From NCBI GenBank assembly GCA_048594375.1, contig JBMDXK010000013.1, positions 1 through 51,458 of the forward strand: a stretch of DNA of 51,458 bases, written 5' to 3'. Of the stretch, positions 1-8,615 are shown one piece after another. The notes under the pieces were generated by a model. It was given only the letters and a program-made list of their open reading frames with translations, had not been told where the DNA came from and ran no database searches. The position numbers were made by a program, and so were the translations under genes. Source of the stretch: JBMDXK01 sp048594375 (GTDB lineage: Bacteria > Pseudomonadota > Alphaproteobacteria > Rhizobiales > Methylopilaceae). How positions within the stretch are numbered: position 1 is the stretch's first letter; each line of letters begins with the position of its first letter.

Positions 1-247
1 GACGAAACGTAAGTCGAGCAGTCATATTGCTTAAAGTCTATCAACACCTTCTCAAGCATCAACAGACCGGCAAATAACCGCCGCCTGCGTTTCTCTTTCC
101 ATAAAAATACAAATTGTCAAAGAACCAATCCCACCACCCAAGAGGCAACAGAAAACACCAAGACTGTTAACAGCTTACTCTCAACCACACACAAATGCAG
201 AGAAAACAAAACCGCCGCTCGCCCCAATCAGGCAGCGCCGCCTCGAT
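1..247 (-). other. Leader of an rRNA operon (16S gene just outside the window)
   Basis: Read on the minus strand, this stretch has the look of the spacer between an rRNA promoter and 16S in Alphaproteobacteria. It carries GGTTCTTTGACA at 115-126, which resembles the boxA-type antitermination element of rRNA leaders. This is followed by a GAAAGAGAAACGCAGGCGGC segment close to the sequence that often precedes alphaproteobacterial 16S genes. No open reading frame covers it. The 16S gene itself would lie left of position 1 and is not visible, so the assignment rests on the leader motifs and the strong promoter behind them. Confidence 0.68.
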
Positions 248-253
248 GAACAA

Positions 254-283
254 GTTATAGCTTTTTCCCTCTGAAAATGTCAA
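254..283 (-). promoter_or_regulatory. Sigma70-type promoter, probably of the rRNA operon
   Basis: On the minus strand a perfect -35 TTGACA (278-283) is followed after 18 bases by a -10 TATAAC (254-259). Transcription would start near 247 and run left through the putative rRNA leader. It is the best promoter match in this gene-free block, and AT-rich DNA lies upstream of it (284-360), as is common for rRNA promoters. The spacing is one base longer than the usual 17. Confidence 0.65.
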
Positions 284-469
284 CCGGATTTTTGAAACTT
301 CTCAAAAAAAATACGGCAAATCAGTTTCTGCGCCGCTTTGAATGCGAAAAAATGATAAATATAATACCCGTTTTTGCACCTTAAAAAATCTACAGATTCT
401 CGCCTTCTAAAGGGTTCTCCACAGATAAACCAGAGCAAATCGGATTTAGAAAAACATATCCGCTTTTAT

Positions 470-508
470 GCGGAACAAGCGGAATGAAACATGCGGAATA
501 AAGCGGAA
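470..508 (+). repeat. Four short GCGGAA direct repeats
   Basis: GCGGAA occurs at 470, 479, 493 and 503, with unit starts 9, 14 and 10 bases apart. A CCGC at 460 can pair with the first unit. The cluster lies between the rRNA promoter and the first coding gene, in otherwise gene-free sequence (284-755). It could be a protein-binding array for either divergent transcript. No known motif is recognised, so function is open. Confidence 0.4.
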
Positions 509-755
509 TATATGGAAACAATTCTTATTTTCTGCCGCTTAAACGCGTCATGTTTGAAATTGTTCCACCTGCCGCTTGCTTTACCACCGTGTGATCTTAT
601 CCCTCTGATGGGACTAGTCAGTCCTTGCGGGCTTTCAAAATGTTATCCTCTCTTATGTTTTCAACCATTGTGCTGGAACATTGCTCTTTCCAACGCTGTT
701 AAAAATGCCATCACTATGCTATTTTTAATTTTTCACTCTCTTAGAGAATTTGCAC

Positions 756-1295
756 ATGTCGTTTATGGAGCGTATTTTTGGTGTTCGTCGGCGCGAAGGG
801 GCGCAGCTTGATCGTGACACACTCAATACGATGGCTGATTTTGAAAACAGCCTCATGAATGCGCGTAAAAAAATGGGCTACACGGCAGAGGCGTTTGACG
901 GCAGAATTAGAATTGAAGGCCCTGCTGCGCCGCAGATTTCAGAAATTCTTGTTGAATTGCATCGCCGCAGCAAAAGCTTCCATCAGGCGCTTGAGCGTTC
1001 GTTTGAAAAAGACAAGCGTTTTTCTGTGCGCAGCGCGCATGGGGGCAAGAAAAAGCCGAGCTGGTCAACCATGGGCAATCAAGAAGAGCGCATATATCTT
1101 AATCTGGATCAGGTGAAAGATACCCGCTATGGCCTTACGGCTTTGGTTATCCATGAATTTGGCCATGCCGCGGCGGGTTTGAAAGACGGTGTTGCAGGTC
1201 GCGCCGGCCCTAACCAGATATGGCTGGGCGGTGTTCTGGCGGAATTGGGATTGCCGGATGTGCATATTCCCGGTTACGGATATGATCTGGGTTAG
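756..1295 (+). CDS. Hypothetical protein with an HEFGH zinc-binding-like motif
   Basis: Protein of about 179 residues that I cannot name. The central part holds LVIHEFGHAAAGL, a textbook HExxH signature in which the two histidines would bind zinc and the glutamate would be catalytic. It is preceded by a segment compatible with the helical scaffold of small metallopeptidases (SprT- or anthrax-toxin-like folds). There is no signal peptide, so a cytosolic location is expected. The ATG at 756 is chosen over the TTG two codons upstream because an AGAG lies at a suitable distance. A second zinc peptidase-like gene follows 116 bases downstream on the same strand. A third zinc ligand is not obvious, so enzymatic activity is uncertain. 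Confidence 0.7.
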   Translation: MSFMERIFGVRRREGAQLDRDTLNTMADFENSLMNARKKMGYTAEAFDGRIRIEGPAAPQISEILVELHRRSKSFHQALERSFEKDKRFSVRSAHGGKKKPSWSTMGNQEERIYLNLDQVKDTRYGLTALVIHEFGHAAAGLKDGVAGRAGPNQIWLGGVLAELGLPDVHIPGYGYDLG

Positions 1296-1411
1296 GGTTT
1301 TGCGCGGCCTCACAGCCGCACATCTTTTTTCTATGAGGCCTCTTGCTTCCTTTACAAAACCGTTCTTATTCTCATCACCTTGATTGTTCAATCAACTAAA
1401 GGACACAGCCC

Positions 1412-2284
1412 ATGCGTTGGGGTGATTTGCGCCGTAGTGGCAATGTTGAAGACCGGCGCGGAATGCGCGGCGGTGGTTTGCCGGGTGGTGGCGGCGGACT
1501 GGGCATTGGTGCCATTTTAGCCATTGGCATTGTTAGCTACGCTTTGGGGATTGATCCGCGTATTCTGCTTAGCGGCGCGGAAATGCTTTCCGGCGGCGGG
1601 AGCGGCTACAGCCAACAGGTTGGTAAAGAAGGCGCACCCGATGACAGTATGGGGCAGTTTGTTTCCGCCGTTCTGGGCAGCAGCGAGGATGTGTGGTCGC
1701 AGATTTTTGCAGCCAGCGGCCAGCGCTATGAAATGCCGCGTCTGGTAATGTTTTCCGGTGCCACCGGCACCGCTTGCGGTACAGGGCAATCGGCCATGGG
1801 CCCGTTTTATTGTCCGGGAGACAAGCGGGTTTATCTGGATACGTCTTTCTTTCAGGAAATGGCGACCCGCTTTAACGCACCCGGCGAATTTGCAGCCGCT
1901 TATGTGATTGCGCACGAGGTGGGTCATCATGTGCAGAATGTGTTGGGAATATTGCCAAAGGTGAATGCCCAGCGCCAACGGGTTTCGGGGCGGGAATCCA
2001 ATGCGCTTTCTGTGCGGGTTGAATTGCAGGCCGATTGCTTTGCCGGTGTGTGGGCGCACCATGCCGACAACCGTTTCCAGATTCTGGAACAAGGCGATGT
2101 GGAAGCCGCACTCAATGCCGCAACCGCTATTGGCGATGACAAGCTGCAAAAACAAAGCCGCGGTGTGGTGGTGCCGGACAGTTTTACGCACGGCAGCTCA
2201 GCGCAGCGGGTAAAGTGGTTCAGCACTGGTCTGAAAACCGGCTCGGTGAAGGCGTGCGATACGTTTTCGGTAAGCAGTCTTTGA
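1412..2284 (+). CDS. Neutral zinc metallopeptidase of the YpfJ family
   Basis: This 290-residue protein matches the family known as putative neutral zinc metallopeptidases (Pfam Zn_peptidase, YpfJ-like). The N terminus begins with MRWGDLRRSGNVEDRRG, typical of the family. A Gly-rich linker and one hydrophobic segment (about residues 30-47) follow and should anchor the protein in the inner membrane. The catalytic HEVGHH lies near residue 168, and family members carry a conserved acidic residue downstream (ELQADCFAG here). Substrates are unknown for the family. An AAAGGA ribosome site precedes the ATG. The stop lies 4 bases from the next gene, so the two are probably cotranscribed. Confidence 0.88.
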   Translation: MRWGDLRRSGNVEDRRGMRGGGLPGGGGGLGIGAILAIGIVSYALGIDPRILLSGAEMLSGGGSGYSQQVGKEGAPDDSMGQFVSAVLGSSEDVWSQIFAASGQRYEMPRLVMFSGATGTACGTGQSAMGPFYCPGDKRVYLDTSFFQEMATRFNAPGEFAAAYVIAHEVGHHVQNVLGILPKVNAQRQRVSGRESNALSVRVELQADCFAGVWAHHADNRFQILEQGDVEAALNAATAIGDDKLQKQSRGVVVPDSFTHGSSAQRVKWFSTGLKTGSVKACDTFSVSSL

Positions 2285-2288
2285 TATT

Positions 2289-3701
2289 ATGGAAGATCCA
2301 AATAACTTTTCAGAGAAGCTAAAACGCATAGTCGGTGCAGATAATGTGCGCGTGGATGCACAGAGCATGGCGCCTTTTCTTACGGAACGGCGCGGGCGGA
2401 TGCGGCCACAGGCACTTGCGGTGGTGTTGCCTGCTTCGACACATGAGGTTGCGGCTGTTGTAAAATTGGCTGCGGCGCATGGAATTCCCCTAGTGCCGCA
2501 GGGTGGCAATACGGGTCTGGTGGGTGGCGGTGTGCCGGATGAAAGCGGTGCGGCGCTGGTGCTTTCATTGATGCGCATGAACCGCGTTATGGCAAGCGAT
2601 GCCGCTAACGATACGCTCACCGTGGAAGCGGGTGTAACGTTGCAGGAAGCGCAGGATGCCGCTTCAAAAATCAACCGGCTTTTCCCTTTAAGTCTGGCTT
2701 CCGAAGGCACCTGCACCATTGGCGGCAATATTGCCAGCAATGCGGGCGGTACCGCTGTGCTGGCTTACGGCAACATGCGCGATCTGGTGCTGGGTCTGGA
2801 AGTGGTGCTGCCGAACGGTGACATCTGGGATGGCCTGAAAGCCTTGCGCAAAGACAACAGCGGCTATGCGCTCAAGCATCTGTTTATCGGCTCGGAAGGA
2901 ACGCTTGGCATTGTCACCAAAGCGGTGCTGCGGCTCTTTTCGCGCCCCAAAGCCCTTGAGGCCGGTTGGGCAGGTTTTGCTTCAATTGAAGCCGCTTTGC
3001 ATTTTTTCCGCCACCTCAAAGAGCATTTCGGGGCAATGCTCACCACCGCGGAACTGCTGCCCCAGCGCGGTATGGATATGCTGGCAAAGCATCTGCCGGA
3101 TACCCGCCTGCCGTTGCAAATGCCGCATCCGTGGCAGGTGTTTTTTGAAATTTCATCGCCGCTTGATCTGCCGCTGCGGGAACACATTGCGCGCGTTCTG
3201 GATGCCGAAGGCCTTTATGAGGATGCCGTATTGGCGCACTCCGAACAACAGCGCCTTGCCTTCTGGCGCTTGCGCGAAGCCATGCCGGACGTGCAGAAAT
3301 ATGAAGGCGCCTCCATCAAACACGACATTTCAGTGCCGCTTTCCGCGCTGCCGCACATGATCTATGAGGGCATGGCGCTTGCTCTGCGTGTGGTGCCAGA
3401 TTGCCGACCCATGCCGTTCGGGCATCTGGGTGATGGCAATCTGCATTTCAACATCACCCAGCCGGTAGGCATGGATCCGCAAGACTTTATGGCACAGTGG
3501 GATGCCATGAACACCGCGATTCATGCGCTGGTGGTGCAGCTGGGTGGGTCTATCGCTGCCGAACACGGCATTGGCCGGTTCAAAGCCGCCGCAATGGATA
3601 CAGTGAAAACGCCGCAAGAAATGGCTCTGATGCGCACCATTCGCAAAGCCATTGATCCGCAAGGAATTATGAATCCGGCTGCGGTTATTCTTGATAATTA
3701 A
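2289..3701 (+). CDS. FAD-linked 2-hydroxyacid dehydrogenase (GlcD / D-2-hydroxyglutarate type)
   Basis: A 470-residue flavoprotein of the GlcD/D-lactate dehydrogenase group, which oxidises D-2-hydroxyacids and passes electrons to a carrier such as ETF. The PCMH-type FAD-binding domain is in the N-terminal half, with VPQGGNTGLVGGGVP around residue 73 and the GTCTIGGNIASNAGG phosphate-binding stretch near 140. The C-terminal domain ends with the conserved HGIGR...HLGDGN-type signatures, seen here as GHLGDGNLHFN and EHGIGRFK. Length and both motifs fit the D-2-hydroxyglutarate/D-lactate subgroup, but the sequence alone does not settle the substrate. An ETF-ubiquinone oxidoreductase elsewhere in the window (19266-20933) would provide a route for the electrons. 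Confidence 0.88.
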   Translation: MEDPNNFSEKLKRIVGADNVRVDAQSMAPFLTERRGRMRPQALAVVLPASTHEVAAVVKLAAAHGIPLVPQGGNTGLVGGGVPDESGAALVLSLMRMNRVMASDAANDTLTVEAGVTLQEAQDAASKINRLFPLSLASEGTCTIGGNIASNAGGTAVLAYGNMRDLVLGLEVVLPNGDIWDGLKALRKDNSGYALKHLFIGSEGTLGIVTKAVLRLFSRPKALEAGWAGFASIEAALHFFRHLKEHFGAMLTTAELLPQRGMDMLAKHLPDTRLPLQMPHPWQVFFEISSPLDLPLREHIARVLDAEGLYEDAVLAHSEQQRLAFWRLREAMPDVQKYEGASIKHDISVPLSALPHMIYEGMALALRVVPDCRPMPFGHLGDGNLHFNITQPVGMDPQDFMAQWDAMNTAIHALVVQLGGSIAAEHGIGRFKAAAMDTVKTPQEMALMRTIRKAIDPQGIMNPAAVILDN

Positions 3702-3743
3702 AACACTTGTCTGTAAAAGGATGCTTCGTTAAGGAGAGCCACC

Positions 3744-4412
3744 ATGACCGAATTTCAGCGCCCTGTTCTTGAAACCCCCAACGGGGATAAGCGCGTGCTG
3801 CTGCATTCATGCTGTGCGCCGTGTTCCGGCGAAGTCATGGAAGCCATGCTCGCCTCCGGCATCGATTACACCATCTATTTCTACAACCCGAACATTCATC
3901 CGCTGAAAGAATATCTGCTCCGCAAAGATGAAAACATCCGCTTCGCCGAAGAGCACGGCGTGCCGTTTGTGGACGCCGACTACGACAAAGACAACTGGTT
4001 TGCCCGCGCCAAAGGCATGGAAATGGAACCGGAACGCGGCGCCCGCTGCACCATGTGTTTTGACATGCGCTTTGAACGCACCGCCCTTTATGCCCATGAA
4101 AACAATTTTTCCGTGATTACCTCATGCCTCGGCATTTCCCGCTGGAAAGACATGGAGCAAATCAACGGGTGCGGCAAACGCGCCGCCGCCCGTTACGACG
4201 GCATGGTCTGGTGGGATTACAACTGGCGTAAGCAAGGCGGCAGCGCCCGCATGATCGAAATCTCCAAGCGCGAAAACTTTTATCAGCAAGAATATTGCGG
4301 CTGCGTCTATTCCTTACGCGATACCAACGCCCATCGCCGCGAAATGGGCCGCGGCGGCATCCGCCACGGGAAAAAATTCTACGGCCAAGACGAAAACAAG
4401 GAAAACGCCTGA
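3744..4412 (+). CDS. queH: Epoxyqueuosine reductase QueH
   Basis: QueH reduces epoxyqueuosine to queuosine at the wobble position of tRNAs, the last step of queuosine synthesis. It is unrelated to the cobalamin-dependent QueG. The 222-residue protein shows the family hallmarks: LLHSCCAPCSGEV near the N terminus (paired cysteines plus a third), GARCTMCFDMRFERTA in the middle, and the C-terminal YCGCVYS. These cysteines bind an iron-sulfur cluster and a second metal site in characterised members. A strong AAGGAG ribosome site at 3731-3736 sets the ATG. No other queuosine gene is in the window. Confidence 0.95.
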   Translation: MTEFQRPVLETPNGDKRVLLHSCCAPCSGEVMEAMLASGIDYTIYFYNPNIHPLKEYLLRKDENIRFAEEHGVPFVDADYDKDNWFARAKGMEMEPERGARCTMCFDMRFERTALYAHENNFSVITSCLGISRWKDMEQINGCGKRAAARYDGMVWWDYNWRKQGGSARMIEISKRENFYQQEYCGCVYSLRDTNAHRREMGRGGIRHGKKFYGQDENKENA

Positions 4413-4503
4413 GGATTTCAGGCTTTCACGGTTTTGCGCCCTAAAATGAACATGTTGCCAGCTTCTCCTGCTGGCCGACATGTTTTATGATTAGGAGAAT
4501 TCA

Positions 4504-5010
4504 ATGCAAAAGCCCCTGCTCGCACTTGTTTTTCTGCTGGGCGCAACAGCCAGCCTCAGCGCCAATGAACTGAAAATTGAAGGCGCCAATATCAGCCGCG
4601 ACATTCCCTGCAACAATCAGGATGTTAGCATTTCTGGCACCGGACATAAAATTGTGCTGACCGGCACATGCGACGACATCACAGTGAACGGCTCCAAACA
4701 CCACATCACCTTTGAAAAAGCCGATGAACTCGACGTTTCCGGCGCAGAAAATACCGTAATAGGCGGCGAAGTGGATGACATCGACGTCAGCGTTGCCAAA
4801 AATACCATAAAGGCCACGCTTGTACCCGATGACGATACGGCTGAGGTTGAAGTCTCCGGCGCAAACCACACTCTTGATCTCACCTTAAAAGGCAAAACCA
4901 AGTTTGAAGTCACCGGCGCTGAACACGAGATCACCTGGACCGCCGCAACCGGCATCCCTGACCCCGTTATCGAAGCCGTAGGCATCAGCAACACCATCAC
5001 TCGCAAGTGA
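4504..5010 (+). CDS. Exported DUF3060-type beta-repeat protein
   Basis: This 168-residue protein has a clear signal peptide (about residues 1-20, ending near LSANE). The mature part consists of short repeated beta units of the pattern SGTGHKIVLTG, NGSKHHITFE, SGAENTVIGG, SGANHTLDLT and TGAEHEITWT. This repeat style is that of the DUF3060 family, predicted to fold as a small beta-solenoid in the periplasm or on the surface. A biochemical role is not known. The ribosome site AGGAG precedes the ATG, and a strong hairpin terminator follows the stop, so it is probably a single-gene unit. Confidence 0.8.
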   Translation: MQKPLLALVFLLGATASLSANELKIEGANISRDIPCNNQDVSISGTGHKIVLTGTCDDITVNGSKHHITFEKADELDVSGAENTVIGGEVDDIDVSVAKNTIKATLVPDDDTAEVEVSGANHTLDLTLKGKTKFEVTGAEHEITWTAATGIPDPVIEAVGISNTITRK

Positions 5011-5018
5011 GTGATTCA

Positions 5019-5057
5019 AAAAAGTGCAGAAAATTCAGGAATATTTCTGCACTTTTT
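5019..5057. terminator. Bidirectional intrinsic terminator
   Basis: A perfect 14-base-pair inverted repeat, AAAAAGTGCAGAAA (5019-5032) and TTTCTGCACTTTTT (5044-5057), surrounds an 11-base loop. The A and T tracts at the two ends let it work for both strands. It sits between two convergent genes, the DUF3060 gene and the dihydroorotase gene. Confidence 0.9.
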
Positions 5058-5079
5058 AGGCTTTTGTTGCATGGCGCAA

Positions 5080-6399
5080 TCAAGAAAACCGGAGTGGCTC
5101 GCCGCTTGAGGGGGTGACCAGTTCACCCTCCCACATTACTTTCTGGCCGCGGATGATGGTACCCACCGGCCAGCCTTGCACCTCCACGCCATCATAAGGC
5201 GTCCATTGGGAGCGCGAGGCAACCCAGCTGTTAGTAATGGTTTGCTTGCGCTGCATATCCACAATGGTGAAATCCGCATCATAGCCCACCGCAATCCGGC
5301 CTTTCGCCACCATGCCCAGAATACGCGCGGGGCCTGCGGATGTTAAATCCATAAAACGCAGCAATGAAAGACGGCCTTTGTTAATATGGTCGAGCATAAT
5401 CGGTACCAGAGTCTGCACGCCTGTCATGCCCGATGGCGATGCCGGATAAGGCTTGGCCTTCTCCTCCAAAGTATGCGGCGCATGATCCGACCCCAACACA
5501 TCCACAACGCCCTGCTCAATACCCCACCAAATTCCGGCACGATGCTCTTGCGAACGCACCGGCGGATTCATCTGCACCCGCGTGCCGAGTTTTTCATAGG
5601 CTTCGGGCGCAGCCAATGTGAGATGGTGCGGCGTTGCTTCCACCGATGCAATGTCTTTATGATTGGCCAGAAAACGCATCTCTTCAGCCGTGGAAATATG
5701 CAGCACATGAATGCGCGCACCCACCTCACGGGCAATACGCACCAAACGCTGGGTGCAAAGCATGGCCGCTTCCGCATCACGCCATTCAGGATGGCTGGAC
5801 GGGTCATTCTCGCGGCGCACATCCTTGCGGGCGTTCAGGCGGTATTCATCCTCCGAATGAAAAGCCGCTCTGCGGCGCAGATTCTTCAAAATAGCGCGCA
5901 CGCCATCATCATCTTCCACCAGCAATGAACCTGTAGAGGAACCCATGAACACCTTGATTCCCGCGCAGCCCGGCAGACGCTCGTATTCCGGCAGCAACGC
6001 CACATTCTCGCGGGTGCCGCCCATGAAAAACGCATGATCGCAGTGCATCCGGTTTTTCGCACGCGCCAGCTTGTCGTTCAACGCCTCTTCCGTGATGGTC
6101 AACGGATTGGTGTTCGGCATTTCGCACACCGCCGTCACGCCGCCCATCACCGCCGCGCGGGAGCCGGTTTCCAGATCTTCCTTGTGTTCCAGACCAGGCT
6201 CACGAAAATGCACCTGCGTGTCCATCACGCCCGGCAGAATATGCAAGCCGGTGCAGTCAATGATTTCATTGGCAGAGGCCTGACCCAGATCACCCACCGC
6301 AACGGTGCGCCCGTCTTTCACGCCAATATCGGCCCGACCAATACCGTTGTGGTCAACCACGGTTGCGTTACGAAAAAGGGTGTCAAAAGTCTGAGGCAT
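5080..6399 (-). CDS. pyrC: Dihydroorotase (class I, PyrC-type amidohydrolase)
   Basis: Dihydroorotase closes carbamoyl-aspartate to dihydroorotate in pyrimidine synthesis. The 439-residue protein shows the amidohydrolase layout: an N-terminal beta domain, then DTQVHFREPGLEHKED with a metal ligand, EMPNTNP, HISTAEEM, and the late GSDHAPH with the catalytic aspartate. The first histidine of the usual DxHxH metal motif is replaced by glutamine (TQVH). I recall the same substitution in alphaproteobacterial relatives annotated as dihydroorotase, so it need not mean inactivity. The start is placed at the ATG at 6399 (MPQTFDTLF), because residues upstream have no family counterpart. The gene is divergent from ygfZ. 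Confidence 0.88.
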   Translation of the reverse strand: MPQTFDTLFRNATVVDHNGIGRADIGVKDGRTVAVGDLGQASANEIIDCTGLHILPGVMDTQVHFREPGLEHKEDLETGSRAAVMGGVTAVCEMPNTNPLTITEEALNDKLARAKNRMHCDHAFFMGGTRENVALLPEYERLPGCAGIKVFMGSSTGSLLVEDDDGVRAILKNLRRRAAFHSEDEYRLNARKDVRRENDPSSHPEWRDAEAAMLCTQRLVRIAREVGARIHVLHISTAEEMRFLANHKDIASVEATPHHLTLAAPEAYEKLGTRVQMNPPVRSQEHRAGIWWGIEQGVVDVLGSDHAPHTLEEKAKPYPASPSGMTGVQTLVPIMLDHINKGRLSLLRFMDLTSAGPARILGMVAKGRIAVGYDADFTIVDMQRKQTITNSWVASRSQWTPYDGVEVQGWPVGTIIRGQKVMWEGELVTPSSGEPLRFS

Positions 6400-6480
6400 G
6401 GGGAAAAGTCCATGAATATTGATTGAAAAGGCAGAACCGCTTATATCATGAGAAACAAAAAATGCCACGGGAGAAATGCC

Positions 6481-7356
6481 ATGCCCTCAGCCTTGTTGCA
6501 CAACCGTGTTATTCTGCGCGTGGACGGTGCGGATGCCCGTCATTTTCTCCACAATCTCCTCACCAACAGTGTGGAAAATCTTGCTGTAAACCAAAGCTGC
6601 TATGCGGCTTTGCTTAGTCCGCAGGGCAAAATTGTCTCCGATATGTTTGTGCAGCCGTTCAGCGATACGGGGTTTTTTCTTGATGCGCCGGAGCAACGCG
6701 GTACCGTTCTGCTGCAAAAGCTAAACCTTTATAAGCTGCGTGCCGCCGTGAGCATCATGGATATTTCCGCAGATCATGAAATCGTGCAAGTGTGGGATAC
6801 AGATGACGATGGCGAAGCGGATTTTTTCCGCAGCGCAGGGGATTATATTCCTGACCCGCGTCTTGAAGCTTTAGGGGGGCGCTGGGTGCGTCCACGGGAA
6901 GGCACCGCCACTTCTTCCCTCATCGAAGACAATGCTTATGATACCCGCCGGATTGCCCTGTGCATTCCCGAAGGCGGCGTTGATTTCCTTTATGACGAGC
7001 ATTTCCCCCATGATGCCTGCCTTGACCAGCTCCACGGCATTGATTTCAAAAAAGGGTGCTATGTGGGGCAGGAAATTGTCAGCCGGATGCAGCATCGCGG
7101 TACGGCACGCACCCGCGTTATCCGGGTGGAAGCTTCGCAGAGCCTGCCTGACACCGGCACCCCGGTGCTGCTTGGAGGCAAAACTGTAGGGCGACTGGGC
7201 AGCGTTTCGGATACGCAAGGCATTGCCCTTGCCCGTCTTGACCGCATAGCCGAGGGCGTGGTGGCAGACATATCCCTGATTGTTCAAGATATTCCCGTTT
7301 CCCCTTCCCTGCCCTCATGGGCAACATACGATTGGCCAAAGGCAGAGGCGCTATGA
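6481..7356 (+). CDS. ygfZ: Folate-binding YgfZ/GcvT-like protein
   Basis: YgfZ proteins bind folate and help with iron-sulfur enzyme maintenance and tRNA thiolation in bacteria; the mitochondrial relatives are IBA57-type. The diagnostic motif KKGCYVGQEIVSRMQHRGT lies around residue 190, with the conserved cysteine in KGCYVGQE. Length (291 residues) is normal. The ATG at 6481 is preferred over the in-frame ATG at 6448 because GGGAG lies 6-7 bases before it and family similarity begins here. The stop overlaps the start of tag by four bases (ATGA), which indicates translational coupling. Confidence 0.9.
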   Translation: MPSALLHNRVILRVDGADARHFLHNLLTNSVENLAVNQSCYAALLSPQGKIVSDMFVQPFSDTGFFLDAPEQRGTVLLQKLNLYKLRAAVSIMDISADHEIVQVWDTDDDGEADFFRSAGDYIPDPRLEALGGRWVRPREGTATSSLIEDNAYDTRRIALCIPEGGVDFLYDEHFPHDACLDQLHGIDFKKGCYVGQEIVSRMQHRGTARTRVIRVEASQSLPDTGTPVLLGGKTVGRLGSVSDTQGIALARLDRIAEGVVADISLIVQDIPVSPSLPSWATYDWPKAEAL

Positions 7357-7958
7357 GCAAAACCGCGATCCAACACGATGATGGCAAATGCCGCTGCCTG
7401 TGGTGCGGCACCGATCCACTTTACCGCGCCTACCATGATGAAGAATGGGGCGTGCCGGAATATGACAGCCGCGCGTTGTTTGAAAAGCTTATTCTGGACG
7501 GCTTTCAGGCCGGTTTATCGTGGATCACCATCTTGCGCAAACGGGATAATTTTATCCGCGCCTTTGATGGATTCGATCCCGAAATTATTGCGCGTTACGA
7601 TGCAGCCAAGATTGAAAGCCTGATGCAGGATGCGGGTATTGTGCGCAACCGGCTAAAAATAGAAAGCACCGTCCGTTCGGCGCAAGTGTGGCTGGATATG
7701 CGCGACAAAGGGGAGGATTTTTCCCGTTTCTTATGGGGTTTTGTGGATGGCACGCCTGTGCAGAATACTATTGAATGCCACGGAGAAACGCCCACCCAGT
7801 CGCCGCAAGCGGTGGCTATGTCCAAAGCGTTGCGCAAAAAAGGCTTTAATTTCTGTGGCCCCACCATTACCTATGCTTTCATGCAAGCCGTTGGCATGGT
7901 GAATGACCACCTCACCGGCTGCTTTCGGCACCGCGAAGTGCAAAACGTGAAACCTTAA
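7353..7958 (+). CDS. tag: DNA-3-methyladenine glycosylase I
   Basis: Tag removes 3-methyladenine from alkylated DNA. The N-terminal CLWCGTDPLYRAYHDEEWG motif, with the zinc-ligand cysteine and the catalytic-region glutamate, is diagnostic. It is followed by LFEKLILDGFQAGLSW and the helix-hairpin-helix region. The C-terminal NDHLTGCFRH supplies further zinc ligands. Length is 201 residues from the ATG at 7353, which overlaps the ygfZ stop. The gene ends 17 bases before the HD hydrolase gene, so ygfZ, tag and the HD gene likely form one transcript. Confidence 0.94.
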   Translation: MSKTAIQHDDGKCRCLWCGTDPLYRAYHDEEWGVPEYDSRALFEKLILDGFQAGLSWITILRKRDNFIRAFDGFDPEIIARYDAAKIESLMQDAGIVRNRLKIESTVRSAQVWLDMRDKGEDFSRFLWGFVDGTPVQNTIECHGETPTQSPQAVAMSKALRKKGFNFCGPTITYAFMQAVGMVNDHLTGCFRHREVQNVKP

Positions 7959-7975
7959 CCGCACACAGGAATTTT

Positions 7976-8578
7976 ATGGCTCGCACCCCTCCTCCGCCCC
8001 GCGCATGGCAGCGTATGCTTTCAGGCCGCCGCCTTGATCTGCTCGACCCCTCCCCGTTTGATGTGGAGATTGAGGATATTGCCCATGGCCTTGCGCGCGT
8101 GGCGCGCTGGAATGGCCAGACACGCGGGCAACATGCGTTTTCAGTGGCGCAACATTCCGTAGTGGTGGAAGATTTTTATACCCGCCTTGAACCGCTGCCT
8201 GACCCGCGCTGGCAGTTGGCCGCTCTTTTGCACGATGCCTCTGAATATGTTATCGGCGATATGATAAGCCCTTTCAAAGCCATGCTGGGCGGGGAATACA
8301 AAGACATTGAAAGCCGTCTGATGGGCGCGATCCATCTGCGCTTTGCGCTGCCTGTGCATATTCCAGCCCCTGTTGAAGCCGCCATCAAACGCGCAGACCG
8401 CGCTTCGGCGCATCTGGAAGCCTTGCAGCTTGTGGATTTCGAGCAACCCGAATGCGACCGCCTGTTTGGCAAACTCCCATCCGAACTGAGCGATGAACCG
8501 CTTGTCACATGGCCCGCAGAGGAAGCCGCCTTACGCTTTTTGTTGCGGTTTACAGAACTGGAACAAATATCACGCTAA
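7976..8578 (+). CDS. HD-domain phosphohydrolase (YfbR-like)
   Basis: A 200-residue HD-superfamily protein, predicted to hydrolyse phosphate esters of nucleotides or similar compounds with a divalent metal. The HD ligands are visible in order: VAQHS (His), LLHDASEYVIGD (His-Asp), and RADRAS (Asp). Its family (COG1896 type) is, from memory, often found next to the tyrosine phosphatase and NAD regulator genes that follow here at 8902 and 9417. A GGA ribosome site precedes the ATG. The AT-rich gene that follows is of different composition. Confidence 0.85.
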   Translation: MARTPPPPRAWQRMLSGRRLDLLDPSPFDVEIEDIAHGLARVARWNGQTRGQHAFSVAQHSVVVEDFYTRLEPLPDPRWQLAALLHDASEYVIGDMISPFKAMLGGEYKDIESRLMGAIHLRFALPVHIPAPVEAAIKRADRASAHLEALQLVDFEQPECDRLFGKLPSELSDEPLVTWPAEEAALRFLLRFTELEQISR

Positions 8579-8615
8579 ATTATCCAATTGAAACGTCACA
8601 AAAAGGATAATTGAT

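Noticed and set aside
491..811. Open frame of 106 codons in the leftmost gene-free region
   Set aside because: No ribosome site, Cys/Leu-rich composition without domain pattern, and it runs into the metallopeptidase-like gene in another frame.
5080..6399. Missing first histidine of the DxHxH motif as a sign of an inactive dihydroorotase
   Set aside because: As I recall, the TQVHFREPG form is shared by alphaproteobacterial homologues annotated as active dihydroorotases, so it is not peculiar to this gene.
6397..6468. Longer dihydroorotase start at 6468
   Set aside because: The extra residues have no family counterpart and would overlap the divergent ygfZ region; ATG 6399 fits.
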